A DNA stretch of 51,051 bases from Odoribacter sp. AF15-53 (GTDB lineage Bacteria > Bacteroidota > Bacteroidia > Bacteroidales > Marinifilaceae), in contig NZ_QUHC01000018.1 in the NCBI RefSeq assembly GCF_003479425.1, forward strand, positions 1-51,051, in the 5' to 3' direction. Positions 42,880 to 51,051 of this stretch are shown here, one piece after another. Within the stretch, counting starts at the first letter, position 1, and every line of letters begins with the position of its first letter. The notes under the pieces are model-generated. The model made no database searches, was not told where the DNA came from, and saw only the letters and a program-made list of their open reading frames with translations. A program made the translations under genes and the position numbers.

Positions 42880-45800
42880 ATGCAAAAAAAGAAGAGGTTA
42901 TACCAGTATTTAGGGTTTAAACTGATTTGTTGTGTTTTTTTATGCGTGTTGTTTTCTTCTCATTCGGTTATGGGGCAGGAACGAGAGTATAAAGACATGA
43001 AAATCACGATGAATGTGAAGGATATGAAGTTGAATGAGGTTCTTGATACCTTGGCTTCCGTGGCTAAGGTGCGGTTCTTCTATAATCATTCACAAATTGA
43101 TGTAAATAAGAGTGTTTCATTCGACGTGAAAGAACGTCCGTTGGATTACGTGTTGATGTTGGTTTTGGGTGATCAACCAGTGGAGGTCGAGTACCAGATT
43201 AACCGGGTTATTGTTTTGAAATACAAGGCCCCGTCACGGGGAGAGGCTGTTTTCAAGATTCAAGGTACGGTGATTGATGCCAAGACGAAAGAACCTTTAC
43301 CGGGAGCGAGTGTTATCTTGAAAGAGAATAAGGGTATCGGGGTGGTGACTGATTTTGACGGGAAGTTCTTTATCGAGGTCCCGGCGGGCGTATCCGCTTT
43401 GATCGTTTCGTTTGTCGGGTATGAAGAGGAGACGATTGCTATTACCGGGAATATGGATAAGTTGGAGATCAAGTTGACAGAGAAGACGACGGAGATTGAA
43501 GATGTGGTTGTAACGGGTATGGCTCCCCGGAAAGTAGAGAGTTTTTCGGGAGGTTACGTGTCTGTGAAGGGGAGTGAGCTGAAAAAGATTAGTCCGAATA
43601 ATTTGTTGAAGGCTCTTCAGGTTTTTGATCCGAGTTTCCGGATCGTGGAGAATAATAACGCGGGATCGAACCCGAATGCCATGCCGGAGTTCCGTTTGCG
43701 AGGAGACGTGCAATTGGGAAATGGCGGTGTGGATGCCAATAGTATGGAAATGATGATGGGGGATTATTCCCAGCGTCCGAATATGCCGCTTTTCGTGTTG
43801 GATGGTTTTGAGACGACATTACAGAAGATCGTGGATCTTGACCCGGAACGCGTGGAGTCGATCACGATATTGAAAGATGCCGCCGCCACGGCAATTTATG
43901 GTTCGAAGGCTTCTAACGGGGTGCTTGTCGTGGAAACGAAGAAACCTCTTCCGGGAGCGTTGAATATATCTTACAGTATGAATATGGGTATTTCGGTTCC
44001 TGATTTGTCTGATTATAATTTGATGGACGCCGAGGAGAAATTGGAGTACGAGCGTATGGCGGGTATGTTTACTTCCACGAATCAGTTGAATTATTATAAT
44101 CATTACAAGACTGAGATTTTGAGAGGGGTAGATACATATTGGTTATCAGAACCTTTACGGACGGCCGTCACTCATCGTCATTCTTTGACGATGGAAGGGG
44201 GGGACGAAGCCCTGAGATATAACCTGGGAATAAATTATTCGAGGGAGCCGGGAGTGATGAAGGAATCGGGACGTAATACGATGGGATTGAACTTGTCTCT
44301 CCAGTATCGTCGGAAAAAATGGAATATCCAAAATCAGTTGAGTCTGACGAATGTTAGAGGAGATAATTCTCCCTATGGTTCTTTTAGTCAATACACTAGA
44401 TTGAATCCTTATTACCGGAAGACGGATGAGTACGGGCGTTACACGAGTTTTCTCGACCGGAAGCTATTACCGGGAGAAGGAGGGGGAACTGAAACGATCG
44501 TGAACCCGTTGTATAATTTGTTGTGGAAGTACAAGGATTTCACGGAGAATTTCAGCGTGGTGGATAACTTCACGATCGAGTGCGCAATTCGGGATAATTT
44601 CCGGGTGTCGATGGGAGCCTCCATAACCAAGGGAACTTCCAGAATGGAGAAGTTTAAATCCATGAATCACACGGATTTTATAAATGAAACCGACCTGACG
44701 AGAAAAGGGTCTTACGACAAGAGTACGGGAGAGAATGTGTCGTGGAGTGTGAATGCTTCAGTAAATTATAATTACACGAAAGAGAAACATTTATTGAGCG
44801 TGTTCGGACGTTGGAATGTGGAAGAATCAAAAAGCAATAGTGTTAGTTTGAGGGCATTGGGATTCCCGAATGATAACATGGATGATTTCTTGTTTGCTTA
44901 CGAGATGGAAGACCGGGTGAATGGCTCGGAATCAACTTCTCGTACGGTTGGGATTATCGGGCAGGTGAGTTATATGTATGATATGCGTTTTTCTGTGGAT
45001 TTTAGTGTTCGTGGTGATCTTTCTTCTCAATTCGGATCTAACACGGGAATGGCTCCTTTCTGGGCAGCCGGGGCTCGTTGGAATATGCATCGGGAGAAAT
45101 GGTTGCAGAATACGATCATTTCTAATATGGTGTTGCGCGGATCGTACGGGATCACGGGATCCCAGAGTTATTCCCCGTATCAGGCAAAAGAGACTTACAC
45201 GTATGATGATTTGTTGTTCCCGTATCCATCCTCGGATATCTTGGGGGCGCAATTGAAAGGAATGGGTAATCCTGACTTGGGTTGGTCGACCACGAAGAAC
45301 CGGAGTCTGGCTTTTGAACTCGGGTTGTGGAATAGCCGGGTGAATGCCTCGTTCTCTTATTATAATAATTACACGGATGAGTTGTTGCTGGATTATAATA
45401 TGGCTCCTTCTACCGGATTTGCATCGAAGACGATGAACGTGGGGGCGGTCGAGAACGAGGGGTACGATATCCAATTCAGCGTGATGCCTATTCAGGATTA
45501 CGAACGGCAAATCCAGTGGAGTATCTCGGCGAACGGATCGCATAATCGTAACGTGATCAAGAAGATTTCAAATGAGATGAAGGCTTTGAACCAGCAAAAC
45601 CTTGAAAAGAAAACGGGGGCCCCGGAAGCGATTTACGAGGAGGGGAAATCTACTACCCAGTTATTCGTGGTTCCTTCACTGGGGATTGACCCGGCTACGG
45701 GACAAGAAGTATTCCTGACACGTAACGGGGAGAAGACTTACCTGTGGGATCCATTGGATAAAGTCGCTGTCGGGGATCAGGAACCTAAGTTAAGAGGTGC

Positions 45801-46248
45801 GATATCTTCTTCATTCACGTATAAAAATTGGAGCGTGTCGTTGGCTTGTTCCTACGAGTTGGGGGCTTGGTGGTATAACCAGACCTTGGTAGATAAGATT
45901 GAGAATTCAAGTGCGGCTTATAATTTGGATCGTCGAGCATTATCGCATCGTTGGAGTGAGGAGAATCCGAACGCCCGTTACAAGTCTATATCTATCATGG
46001 GGCAACAGACCGGGATGAGTAGTCGTTTCGCTCAAAAGCGTAATGAACTGTCGTTTACATCGTTGTCTGTGGGTTATCGTTTCGACCCGAAGAATTTCAA
46101 GTTCTTGCAAGCTTGTCGGATTGCAAGTATGTCATTGAATGCCACGATGGAGGATTTGGGGCGTATTTCTTCGATAAGGACGGAACGAGGATTGGATTAT
46201 CCGTTTGCGCGGGTATTCAACGTGTCGTTGTCTGTATTGTTTAACTAA
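42880..46248 (+). CDS. SusC/RagA-family TonB-dependent transporter with STN domain
   Basis: An 1122-residue outer-membrane transporter. After the signal peptide (about 1-33, ending VMGQ) comes an STN signalling domain (about 38-112; ITMNVKDMKLNEVLDTLASVAKVRFFY), which contacts FecR. A carboxypeptidase-regulatory-like domain follows (about 125-205; IQGTVIDAKTKEPLPGASVILKE), then a plug (about 215-350; EDVVVTGMAPRK, then ILKDAAATAIYGSKASNGVLVVETK) and a beta-barrel ending SVLFN with terminal Asn. The conserved SusC plug motif is intact. With SusD it forms the pedal-bin uptake complex. No glycoside hydrolase is nearby, so the substrate is probably not a complex glycan. Confidence 0.95.
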   Translation: MQKKKRLYQYLGFKLICCVFLCVLFSSHSVMGQEREYKDMKITMNVKDMKLNEVLDTLASVAKVRFFYNHSQIDVNKSVSFDVKERPLDYVLMLVLGDQPVEVEYQINRVIVLKYKAPSRGEAVFKIQGTVIDAKTKEPLPGASVILKENKGIGVVTDFDGKFFIEVPAGVSALIVSFVGYEEETIAITGNMDKLEIKLTEKTTEIEDVVVTGMAPRKVESFSGGYVSVKGSELKKISPNNLLKALQVFDPSFRIVENNNAGSNPNAMPEFRLRGDVQLGNGGVDANSMEMMMGDYSQRPNMPLFVLDGFETTLQKIVDLDPERVESITILKDAAATAIYGSKASNGVLVVETKKPLPGALNISYSMNMGISVPDLSDYNLMDAEEKLEYERMAGMFTSTNQLNYYNHYKTEILRGVDTYWLSEPLRTAVTHRHSLTMEGGDEALRYNLGINYSREPGVMKESGRNTMGLNLSLQYRRKKWNIQNQLSLTNVRGDNSPYGSFSQYTRLNPYYRKTDEYGRYTSFLDRKLLPGEGGGTETIVNPLYNLLWKYKDFTENFSVVDNFTIECAIRDNFRVSMGASITKGTSRMEKFKSMNHTDFINETDLTRKGSYDKSTGENVSWSVNASVNYNYTKEKHLLSVFGRWNVEESKSNSVSLRALGFPNDNMDDFLFAYEMEDRVNGSESTSRTVGIIGQVSYMYDMRFSVDFSVRGDLSSQFGSNTGMAPFWAAGARWNMHREKWLQNTIISNMVLRGSYGITGSQSYSPYQAKETYTYDDLLFPYPSSDILGAQLKGMGNPDLGWSTTKNRSLAFELGLWNSRVNASFSYYNNYTDELLLDYNMAPSTGFASKTMNVGAVENEGYDIQFSVMPIQDYERQIQWSISANGSHNRNVIKKISNEMKALNQQNLEKKTGAPEAIYEEGKSTTQLFVVPSLGIDPATGQEVFLTRNGEKTYLWDPLDKVAVGDQEPKLRGAISSSFTYKNWSVSLACSYELGAWWYNQTLVDKIENSSAAYNLDRRALSHRWSEENPNARYKSISIMGQQTGMSSRFAQKRNELSFTSLSVGYRFDPKNFKFLQACRIASMSLNATMEDLGRISSIRTERGLDYPFARVFNVSLSVLFN

Positions 46249-46266
46249 AATGAGGAGGAATACAAG

Positions 46267-47670
46267 ATGAAAAATATATTAGTCGTTATAATCTGTGTTA
46301 CTTCATTGTGCTTGTCTTCGTGTAAGGATTGGATTGATGTGAATCCGAAAACGGATATCGAGGCGGAGGAGTTTTTTACTTCGGAAGATGGATTTAAAAG
46401 TGCATTGACCGGGTTGTATAGTATGATGGTTCTTGAGAAATCGTATGGCAGGCAGATGACATTTGATTTTATCGAGAGGTTGGTACAACGCTATGATAAT
46501 TACGCTCCGGAGGCTGTAACAGACGAGGAAAGGGCCTTGATTTATAATTACGGGGAGACGGAATCTTCTAAAACGGCGATTGCAGATATCTGGTTGAAGC
46601 TGTATAACGAGATCGCAAATATCAATAATTTCTTGCAGTATCTTGAAACGAATGGAGATGTGATCGTGACAGATGGATACCGGGAATTGATGGAGGGCGA
46701 AGCCCGCGGTTTACGAGCATTCCATTATTTGGATTTATTACGTCTCTGGGGACCGATTTATTCTCAGGATTCAACAAAAGCGTGTATCCCTTACCGGGAG
46801 AAATTCAACTCGGATAGTGCTCCCCTGATGGCAGCGAATGAGGTCATGAAACGTATTATCGCAGATCTGAAACAGGCCGAGGAGTTGTTGAAGAATGATC
46901 CGATGAATTACGAAAGAGTGGCAGATGAACCTTTTGTCGGGGCACGTAAATACCGGATGAATAAGTATGCCGTGAAGGCGATGCTGGCCCGGGCGTATTT
47001 GTATGCTGGGAATAAGGCTCAGGCTGCAAGGTATGCCCGGGAAGTGATCAACGGATCGGGTTTGCGACTGGCTAGGGATAACCGGGAGGATGTATCTTTG
47101 TACGAGGAAACGCTCTTTGCCCTTTCCATGTATAATATGGAGGAAAAGTTATCGGCTTATTGGAAAGACGGTTCGAATTTTGACACTCAATATTATATCT
47201 CCCGTTCGAATATTTCTTCCGTGTTCGAGATAAACGAGGGTATCGGATTGAATGACATGCGTTATCGTTCCAATTACGGGTTTATACATACATCGGGTAA
47301 TCTCTTTTTGTGTCGTAAGTACTTGGGTTCCGGGTTGTACGGGGAGAATATCCCGTTGATCCGTTTATCGGAGATGTATTATATCTTGGCGGAGTCTGTG
47401 GATTTGTCAGAGTGTGGCCAATATATCAATGCGGTGAAGAATGCGAGGGGTATTTCCCGTGCGTACAATTTGGGAACGAATGTAACAGAAAGCCAACGAC
47501 TGGAAGCGTTGAACAAGGAGTATCAGAAAGAGTTTTTTGCTGAAGGACAGTATTTTTATTTCTTGAAGAGACATAATATGAGTACGTTTTATCGTTGTCC
47601 CGTGGAGAATTTTTCCGCTTACGTGCTTCCTGTTCCGGATGATGAGAAAACATACGGTGAAGCTGAATAA
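46267..47670 (+). CDS. SusD/RagB-family outer-membrane lipoprotein
   Basis: A 467-residue surface lipoprotein that acts as the lid of the SusC transporter. The lipobox LSSC has Cys19. Typical SusD segments are present: CKDWIDVNPKTDIEAEEFFTSEDGFKSALTGLYSMM near the start, then GEARGLRAFHYLDLLRLWGPI, KYAVKAMLARAYLYAGNKAQAARYAREVI and IPLIRLSEMYYILAES. The end, EGQYFYFLKR, is the usual C-terminal motif. It is 18 bp after susC, as expected. Substrate cannot be read from sequence. Confidence 0.94.
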   Translation: MKNILVVIICVTSLCLSSCKDWIDVNPKTDIEAEEFFTSEDGFKSALTGLYSMMVLEKSYGRQMTFDFIERLVQRYDNYAPEAVTDEERALIYNYGETESSKTAIADIWLKLYNEIANINNFLQYLETNGDVIVTDGYRELMEGEARGLRAFHYLDLLRLWGPIYSQDSTKACIPYREKFNSDSAPLMAANEVMKRIIADLKQAEELLKNDPMNYERVADEPFVGARKYRMNKYAVKAMLARAYLYAGNKAQAARYAREVINGSGLRLARDNREDVSLYEETLFALSMYNMEEKLSAYWKDGSNFDTQYYISRSNISSVFEINEGIGLNDMRYRSNYGFIHTSGNLFLCRKYLGSGLYGENIPLIRLSEMYYILAESVDLSECGQYINAVKNARGISRAYNLGTNVTESQRLEALNKEYQKEFFAEGQYFYFLKRHNMSTFYRCPVENFSAYVLPVPDDEKTYGEAE

Positions 47671-47694
47671 TCATTTAAATATAAATAGTTGATT

Positions 47695-48660
47695 ATGAAA
47701 AGATATATATATATAGTAAGTGTCCTGTTATTTTCTTTAGCGGCATGTCAGGAGAAGGAAATTATCGGTTATTCGATAGAACGTGACGGGTTGCAATTTG
47801 ATTATGATACAAATCAGATGAGGGTAACAGTTGATTTTATGCAGGAGTACAGGCCGGATACGATCTGGTATGGTGAACCGGGAAACAGCGGTTTTTATGT
47901 AGATCGTTGGTACACGGGTGATTCTCTGGTAAAAAAGAAGGTGCGTTTGAATCTGTCTTTGATGGGACATGCAGCGGAATATGACCGAGAATTCCGCTTG
48001 AAAGCGGTAGTAACCGAAGGGGAGGATGAAACGGCAACGACGTTTCTTGAATTTGAACCTTCCTATGTATTCCGGGCAGGACAATTGAGAGATTCGGTAG
48101 ATGTGTACGTGTTAAATCCCGTGGCCCGGGTGAACTATACGATTGGGATCGTGCTTGATGCAGAAAATTCCGACCCGTCATTGGAGGTTGGTGCCGCGGA
48201 GAAAAACAAATTTCAGGTTCGGTTGAGTAACCGGTATCCCCAACCGTCGGGATGGAATACGAGTGTTGTCGGGGAATTTAGTGAAGATAAATATGCGTTC
48301 ATGGTGTCAATTCTGGGGAAATTGTATGATCCGTATGCCAATTGGAGTGCGGATATTAAGACTTTGACCAAAGCGTTGAACGATTTCAACGCATCGCATC
48401 CCGGAGAAGAAAAGGATTTCACGTTCCCGGAACCTCCCGCACCGGCGTGGTGGTCGTATTGGAATTATTTGATCGGAGAATATTCGATGGCGAAAGACGA
48501 GTTTATGCAGGAAGCTCTGGGCTATGATTATAACTATTTTGGCTGGTATTGGATAGATGACGAGAGTGGGATGAATCAGCGGCTGCGGGATGCTTATGAC
48601 CAGTATAATGCGGCAAATCCTGATTCACCATTACCATTTGATCAATTCCCGACGATATGA
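47695..48660 (+). CDS. DUF4843 lipoprotein
   Basis: A 321-residue predicted surface lipoprotein with lipobox SLAAC (Cys18). The beta-rich middle (LQFDYDTNQMRVTVDFMQEY, then VRLNLSLMGHAAEYDREFRLKAV and VNYTIGIVLDAENSDP) fits DUF4843, a family found downstream of SusCD pairs and probably binding ligand at the surface. The C-terminal part is rich in Trp and Tyr. The start is the ATG at 47695; a TTG two codons earlier is possible. No enzyme motif is seen. It is co-directional with susD (24 bp gap). Confidence 0.8.
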   Translation: MKRYIYIVSVLLFSLAACQEKEIIGYSIERDGLQFDYDTNQMRVTVDFMQEYRPDTIWYGEPGNSGFYVDRWYTGDSLVKKKVRLNLSLMGHAAEYDREFRLKAVVTEGEDETATTFLEFEPSYVFRAGQLRDSVDVYVLNPVARVNYTIGIVLDAENSDPSLEVGAAEKNKFQVRLSNRYPQPSGWNTSVVGEFSEDKYAFMVSILGKLYDPYANWSADIKTLTKALNDFNASHPGEEKDFTFPEPPAPAWWSYWNYLIGEYSMAKDEFMQEALGYDYNYFGWYWIDDESGMNQRLRDAYDQYNAANPDSPLPFDQFPTI

Positions 48661-48698
48661 GATAGCAATATGATTCTATGAATTTGTAAAATAGAAAG

Positions 48699-50321
48699 AT
48701 GATGAAACAATTAATACTTATATTCGGATTTGTTACATGGTTTCTGGTCGGATGTTATGATGATAAGGGAAATTATGATTACAAGGAAGTTAACACGATT
48801 GAGGGACTTGGTTTTATGCCCGAACCGATCGTGGTGGAGGAAGGAAACTCGTATCGGTATGAATACCGTCAACCGGCTCAGGAAGAGTTGAAAGTAACTT
48901 ATTCTCCGGTTTTTAGCCAGAGTATGGCGGAGGGTGAAGGTGATTTGGAATATTTGTGGACTGTCGGATACACGGAGAATTCGAAACAGGTTGTAGATAG
49001 TGTTTTTACGAAAGAATTGGAGTTGGTTTATCCCCCGAAGAAGACGACGAAATATAACGTCAAATTTCGTCTGAGTGATAATAAGACCGGGGTGAAGTAT
49101 TATCGGGATTTTACGATGAGTACGAAAATTCCTTTCGTAAATGCGTGGTTCGTTTTAAACGGACCGGAGAATAACCGGAGATTGGGAACCGTGGAGGAAC
49201 CGGATTCCACGAGTCCTATCATTAGTTATGATGCTTACAAGGATGTATGGAATAGAGAACGTTTCCAGAAAGCGGAGGCGTTGTCGTACGTGAATCAATT
49301 GACTTTTTCGGACGGGATAGATAAAATGGAAAGTCTTTATGTTATTCAGCGGGATTCCGTGGCATTGATGCTTCCTTTCTTGTTGGAAGATAGGAAGAGT
49401 TCCAGGTTATTGTTTGCCCCGGGAAGTAATCCGAATAACTTGAAGTATGGTGAAGCTCATCCGATGACAAGATATTCGATAGTCGTAGATGATGCCGGTA
49501 AATTTTATCATGCCGGACAGAGCGGTTATTATTTTGCCGGTTTGGCGGAAAATGATGTGCAGAATTACCGGATTGATAAAATCTTCATGTCTCGGAACGG
49601 TTTCACTACAATCTGGGATAAGGATAATCGGAAATTCATGTCGTTTGATCCTTCGTATAATCAATGTTACAATGTTTCCAGTGCGGATGGAAGTTATCCG
49701 CAAGAGGCTGTTGAGGGGAATACGGTCGAGATTAGTGATTTCCCGGTTGAGGGAATGACGCAGGTGGACGATGCCGGGACACATCAGATGAAAATCCTGT
49801 GGCTGGGGCAAGGGGTGACTTCCGGTTCAGAGGAGATGGGTGCCACGGCTATCGGGGTTATGGCGGACACGTGTTATATCTTTTATATCGAGGCTAGTAA
49901 CAAGAGTAAATCAGCGAAAGCTGACGACTCTCCGATCAAGGTGACGAGAGTGAAACTAGGAAAACTAGGGTTTAATGAAAGTACTTGTTTCGCGACTTCT
50001 TCGGCTTATGCCGAGCAATTTTTCTACACGGACGAGAGCAAGGTGTATTTGTATAATACCGTGAGTAAAGAGGCGATTGAGTTGTATGATGCGGGTAATG
50101 TCGTGTCTCGGTTGAAATTCAGATCGGATTGTGATGCTTCTTTCCCGGATGGTAGTAGCCCTTATCGTTGCTTGGGTATCGTGGTGAACGTGGCGGGTGC
50201 CGGAGAATTGCATGAAGTGGTTTTGGATGAGGCCGGAGATTTCGTGGAATCACACACGTTTACAGGTTTTGGAGAGATAAAGGATCTTGTTTTTACAACA
50301 ATAATGAGAGTAATACGTTAA
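48699..50321 (+). CDS. PKD-like family lipoprotein
   Basis: A 540-residue lipoprotein with lipobox FLVGC (Cys19). After the anchor comes YDDKGNYDYKEVNTIEG, then Ig/PKD-like repeats (about 45-150; FRLSDNKTGVKYYRDFTM). The rest looks like a beta-propeller-like domain with repeated Asp/Tyr-rich strands (about 160-530). This is the PKD-like family often found after SusD and DUF4843 in Bacteroidetes; its ligand is unknown. It follows the DUF4843 gene by 38 bp and precedes the second thioredoxin-family gene by 2 bp, so these belong to one operon. Confidence 0.82.
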   Translation: MMKQLILIFGFVTWFLVGCYDDKGNYDYKEVNTIEGLGFMPEPIVVEEGNSYRYEYRQPAQEELKVTYSPVFSQSMAEGEGDLEYLWTVGYTENSKQVVDSVFTKELELVYPPKKTTKYNVKFRLSDNKTGVKYYRDFTMSTKIPFVNAWFVLNGPENNRRLGTVEEPDSTSPIISYDAYKDVWNRERFQKAEALSYVNQLTFSDGIDKMESLYVIQRDSVALMLPFLLEDRKSSRLLFAPGSNPNNLKYGEAHPMTRYSIVVDDAGKFYHAGQSGYYFAGLAENDVQNYRIDKIFMSRNGFTTIWDKDNRKFMSFDPSYNQCYNVSSADGSYPQEAVEGNTVEISDFPVEGMTQVDDAGTHQMKILWLGQGVTSGSEEMGATAIGVMADTCYIFYIEASNKSKSAKADDSPIKVTRVKLGKLGFNESTCFATSSAYAEQFFYTDESKVYLYNTVSKEAIELYDAGNVVSRLKFRSDCDASFPDGSSPYRCLGIVVNVAGAGELHEVVLDEAGDFVESHTFTGFGEIKDLVFTTIMRVIR

Positions 50322-50323
50322 TT

Positions 50324-51051
50324 ATGTGGAGATTATTTAGTCAATTATTTATAACATGTCTTTTCCTTTTCCCCGGAGTTTCATTCGGGGAAGGAAAAAA
50401 ATTCACGATCAACGGGAAAATCCCCGAAATGTCAGAAGGGAAGATGATCGTGATCACGCAACGGGTTGGTGGGATCGACACCTTGGGACAAGGAGATATT
50501 GATAACGGGAAGTTTGTGGTGGAAGGAGAGGTTGAAGAACCTTGCGTGGCATTGATTTGTGTGGCGGGATATGGAGGAGGGTTTGTTTTCATGCTGGAGG
50601 CGGAGGTTCCTTACGAGATGGAGTTGTTCCAGTCTGGGAAATGCACGATTAAAGGAGGACAGTTGCAACGAGAACTTGTCACGTATGAAGCTATCGTAGT
50701 CGAGGAAAAGCAGAAAATCAATGAACTAAAGAAAGAATTAGAGAAAGCTAGTGCCAAAAAACATTTTCGTACGGCGAATGAGTTGAAGGGGAAGTTGGAT
50801 AAATTGATGACGGAGGCTCAAAAGCGTTTGGATGTAATCGTGGAACGAAATAAGGATAACGTGTTTGCGGCTTATATTCAGACAGCAAGAATGGGGAATA
50901 TGGAGTTGAACGAGTTGAAGGCCTGTTATGCGAATTTAACGGATAAAGCCAGAGCGACGGGGCCGGGCAAGTTGCTTGCCGCCCGGATTCAAGCATTGGA
51001 AGGCGTCAACGTGAATGCGATAGCCCCGAATTTCACCTTGAGTACTCCCGA
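50324..51051 (+). CDS. Second TlpA-like protein, DUF4369 part (cut by window end)
   Basis: An open frame of at least 242 residues running off the window. Signal peptide residues about 1-22 (WRLFSQLFITCLFLFPGVSF) are followed by a DUF4369-like domain (FTINGKIPEMSEGKMIVITQ, then GDIDNGKFVVEGEVEEP and CTIKGGQLQRELVTYE). A coiled helical linker rich in Lys and Glu follows, then NAIAPNFTLSTP, the usual first strand of an AhpC/TSA-Redoxin domain. The CxxC lies beyond the window. It starts 2 bp after the PKD-like gene, giving the locus a second predicted thioredoxin-family member at its far end. Confidence 0.85.
   Translation, partial: MWRLFSQLFITCLFLFPGVSFGEGKKFTINGKIPEMSEGKMIVITQRVGGIDTLGQGDIDNGKFVVEGEVEEPCVALICVAGYGGGFVFMLEAEVPYEMELFQSGKCTIKGGQLQRELVTYEAIVVEEKQKINELKKELEKASAKKHFRTANELKGKLDKLMTEAQKRLDVIVERNKDNVFAAYIQTARMGNMELNELKACYANLTDKARATGPGKLLAARIQALEGVNVNAIAPNFTLSTP

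Overview
The window is a piece of chromosome from a member of the Bacteroidota, order Bacteroidales. The sequence resembles Odoribacteraceae such as Butyricimonas or Odoribacter, but that finer placement is an impression and was not tested. Support for the phylum comes from a SusC/SusD pair with an ECF sigma factor and a FecR anti-sigma factor, from DUF3098, DUF3109, DUF4296, DUF4843 and PKD-like lipoproteins, and from repeated promoter-like sites of the Bacteroidetes type (TTTG, about 19-21 bp, TAnnTTTG). No prophage, insertion sequence or CRISPR array was seen.

Layout. 1-607: gene-free flank, then tRNA-Leu(UAA) and tRNA-Gly(GCC) on the minus strand. 876-8844: housekeeping run ftsX, DUF3098, uppP, truB, queA, then mfd and coaX. 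8866-12117: a TPR protein, lptC and a CorC/HlyC-type membrane protein. 12129-13205 (minus): mannose-1-phosphate guanylyltransferase. 13343-19413: mlaE and mlaF homologues, a DUF4296 lipoprotein, a short protein resembling a truncated amidohydrolase, and a tricorn-type protease. 19493-22393 (minus): a PadR regulator with two PspC paralogues. 22643-24163: gpmI. 24230-25174 (minus): an Rpn/PD-(D/E)XK protein. 25597-26324: DUF3109 and tRNA-His. 26409-29443 (minus): LytTR response regulator, LytS-type sensor kinase and a secreted esterase, divergent from a three-gene RND efflux operon (29644-35261). 35495-38383: gcvP. 38452-51051: ECF sigma factor, FecR, a thioredoxin-like protein, a related protein without thioredoxin domain, SusC with an STN signalling domain, SusD, a DUF4843 lipoprotein, a PKD-like lipoprotein and a second thioredoxin-family protein cut by the window end.

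How the parts work together. The first half is mostly envelope and tRNA-modification housekeeping: FtsX, undecaprenyl-diphosphate recycling, LptC and Mla-type lipid transport all serve the cell envelope. The second half is accessory. The LytTR two-component genes and the RND pump share one divergent intergenic region. It carries two exact 9-bp direct repeats separated by 12 bp, the arrangement expected for LytTR regulators. The last 12 kb form a complete trans-envelope signalling and uptake system (sigma, FecR, STN-SusC, SusD) with no glycoside hydrolase and with thioredoxin-family proteins on both sides.

The most striking feature is a perfect 16-bp inverted repeat (39276-39291 and 39424-39439) enclosing 132 bp between the ECF sigma gene and fecR. 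It looks like a site-specific invertible segment, possibly a phase-variable switch over the SusCD locus. Its core AAACGTTCCT is close to the core I recall for the Bacteroides fragilis Mpi invertase sites. No invertase lies in the window, and inversion has not been shown.
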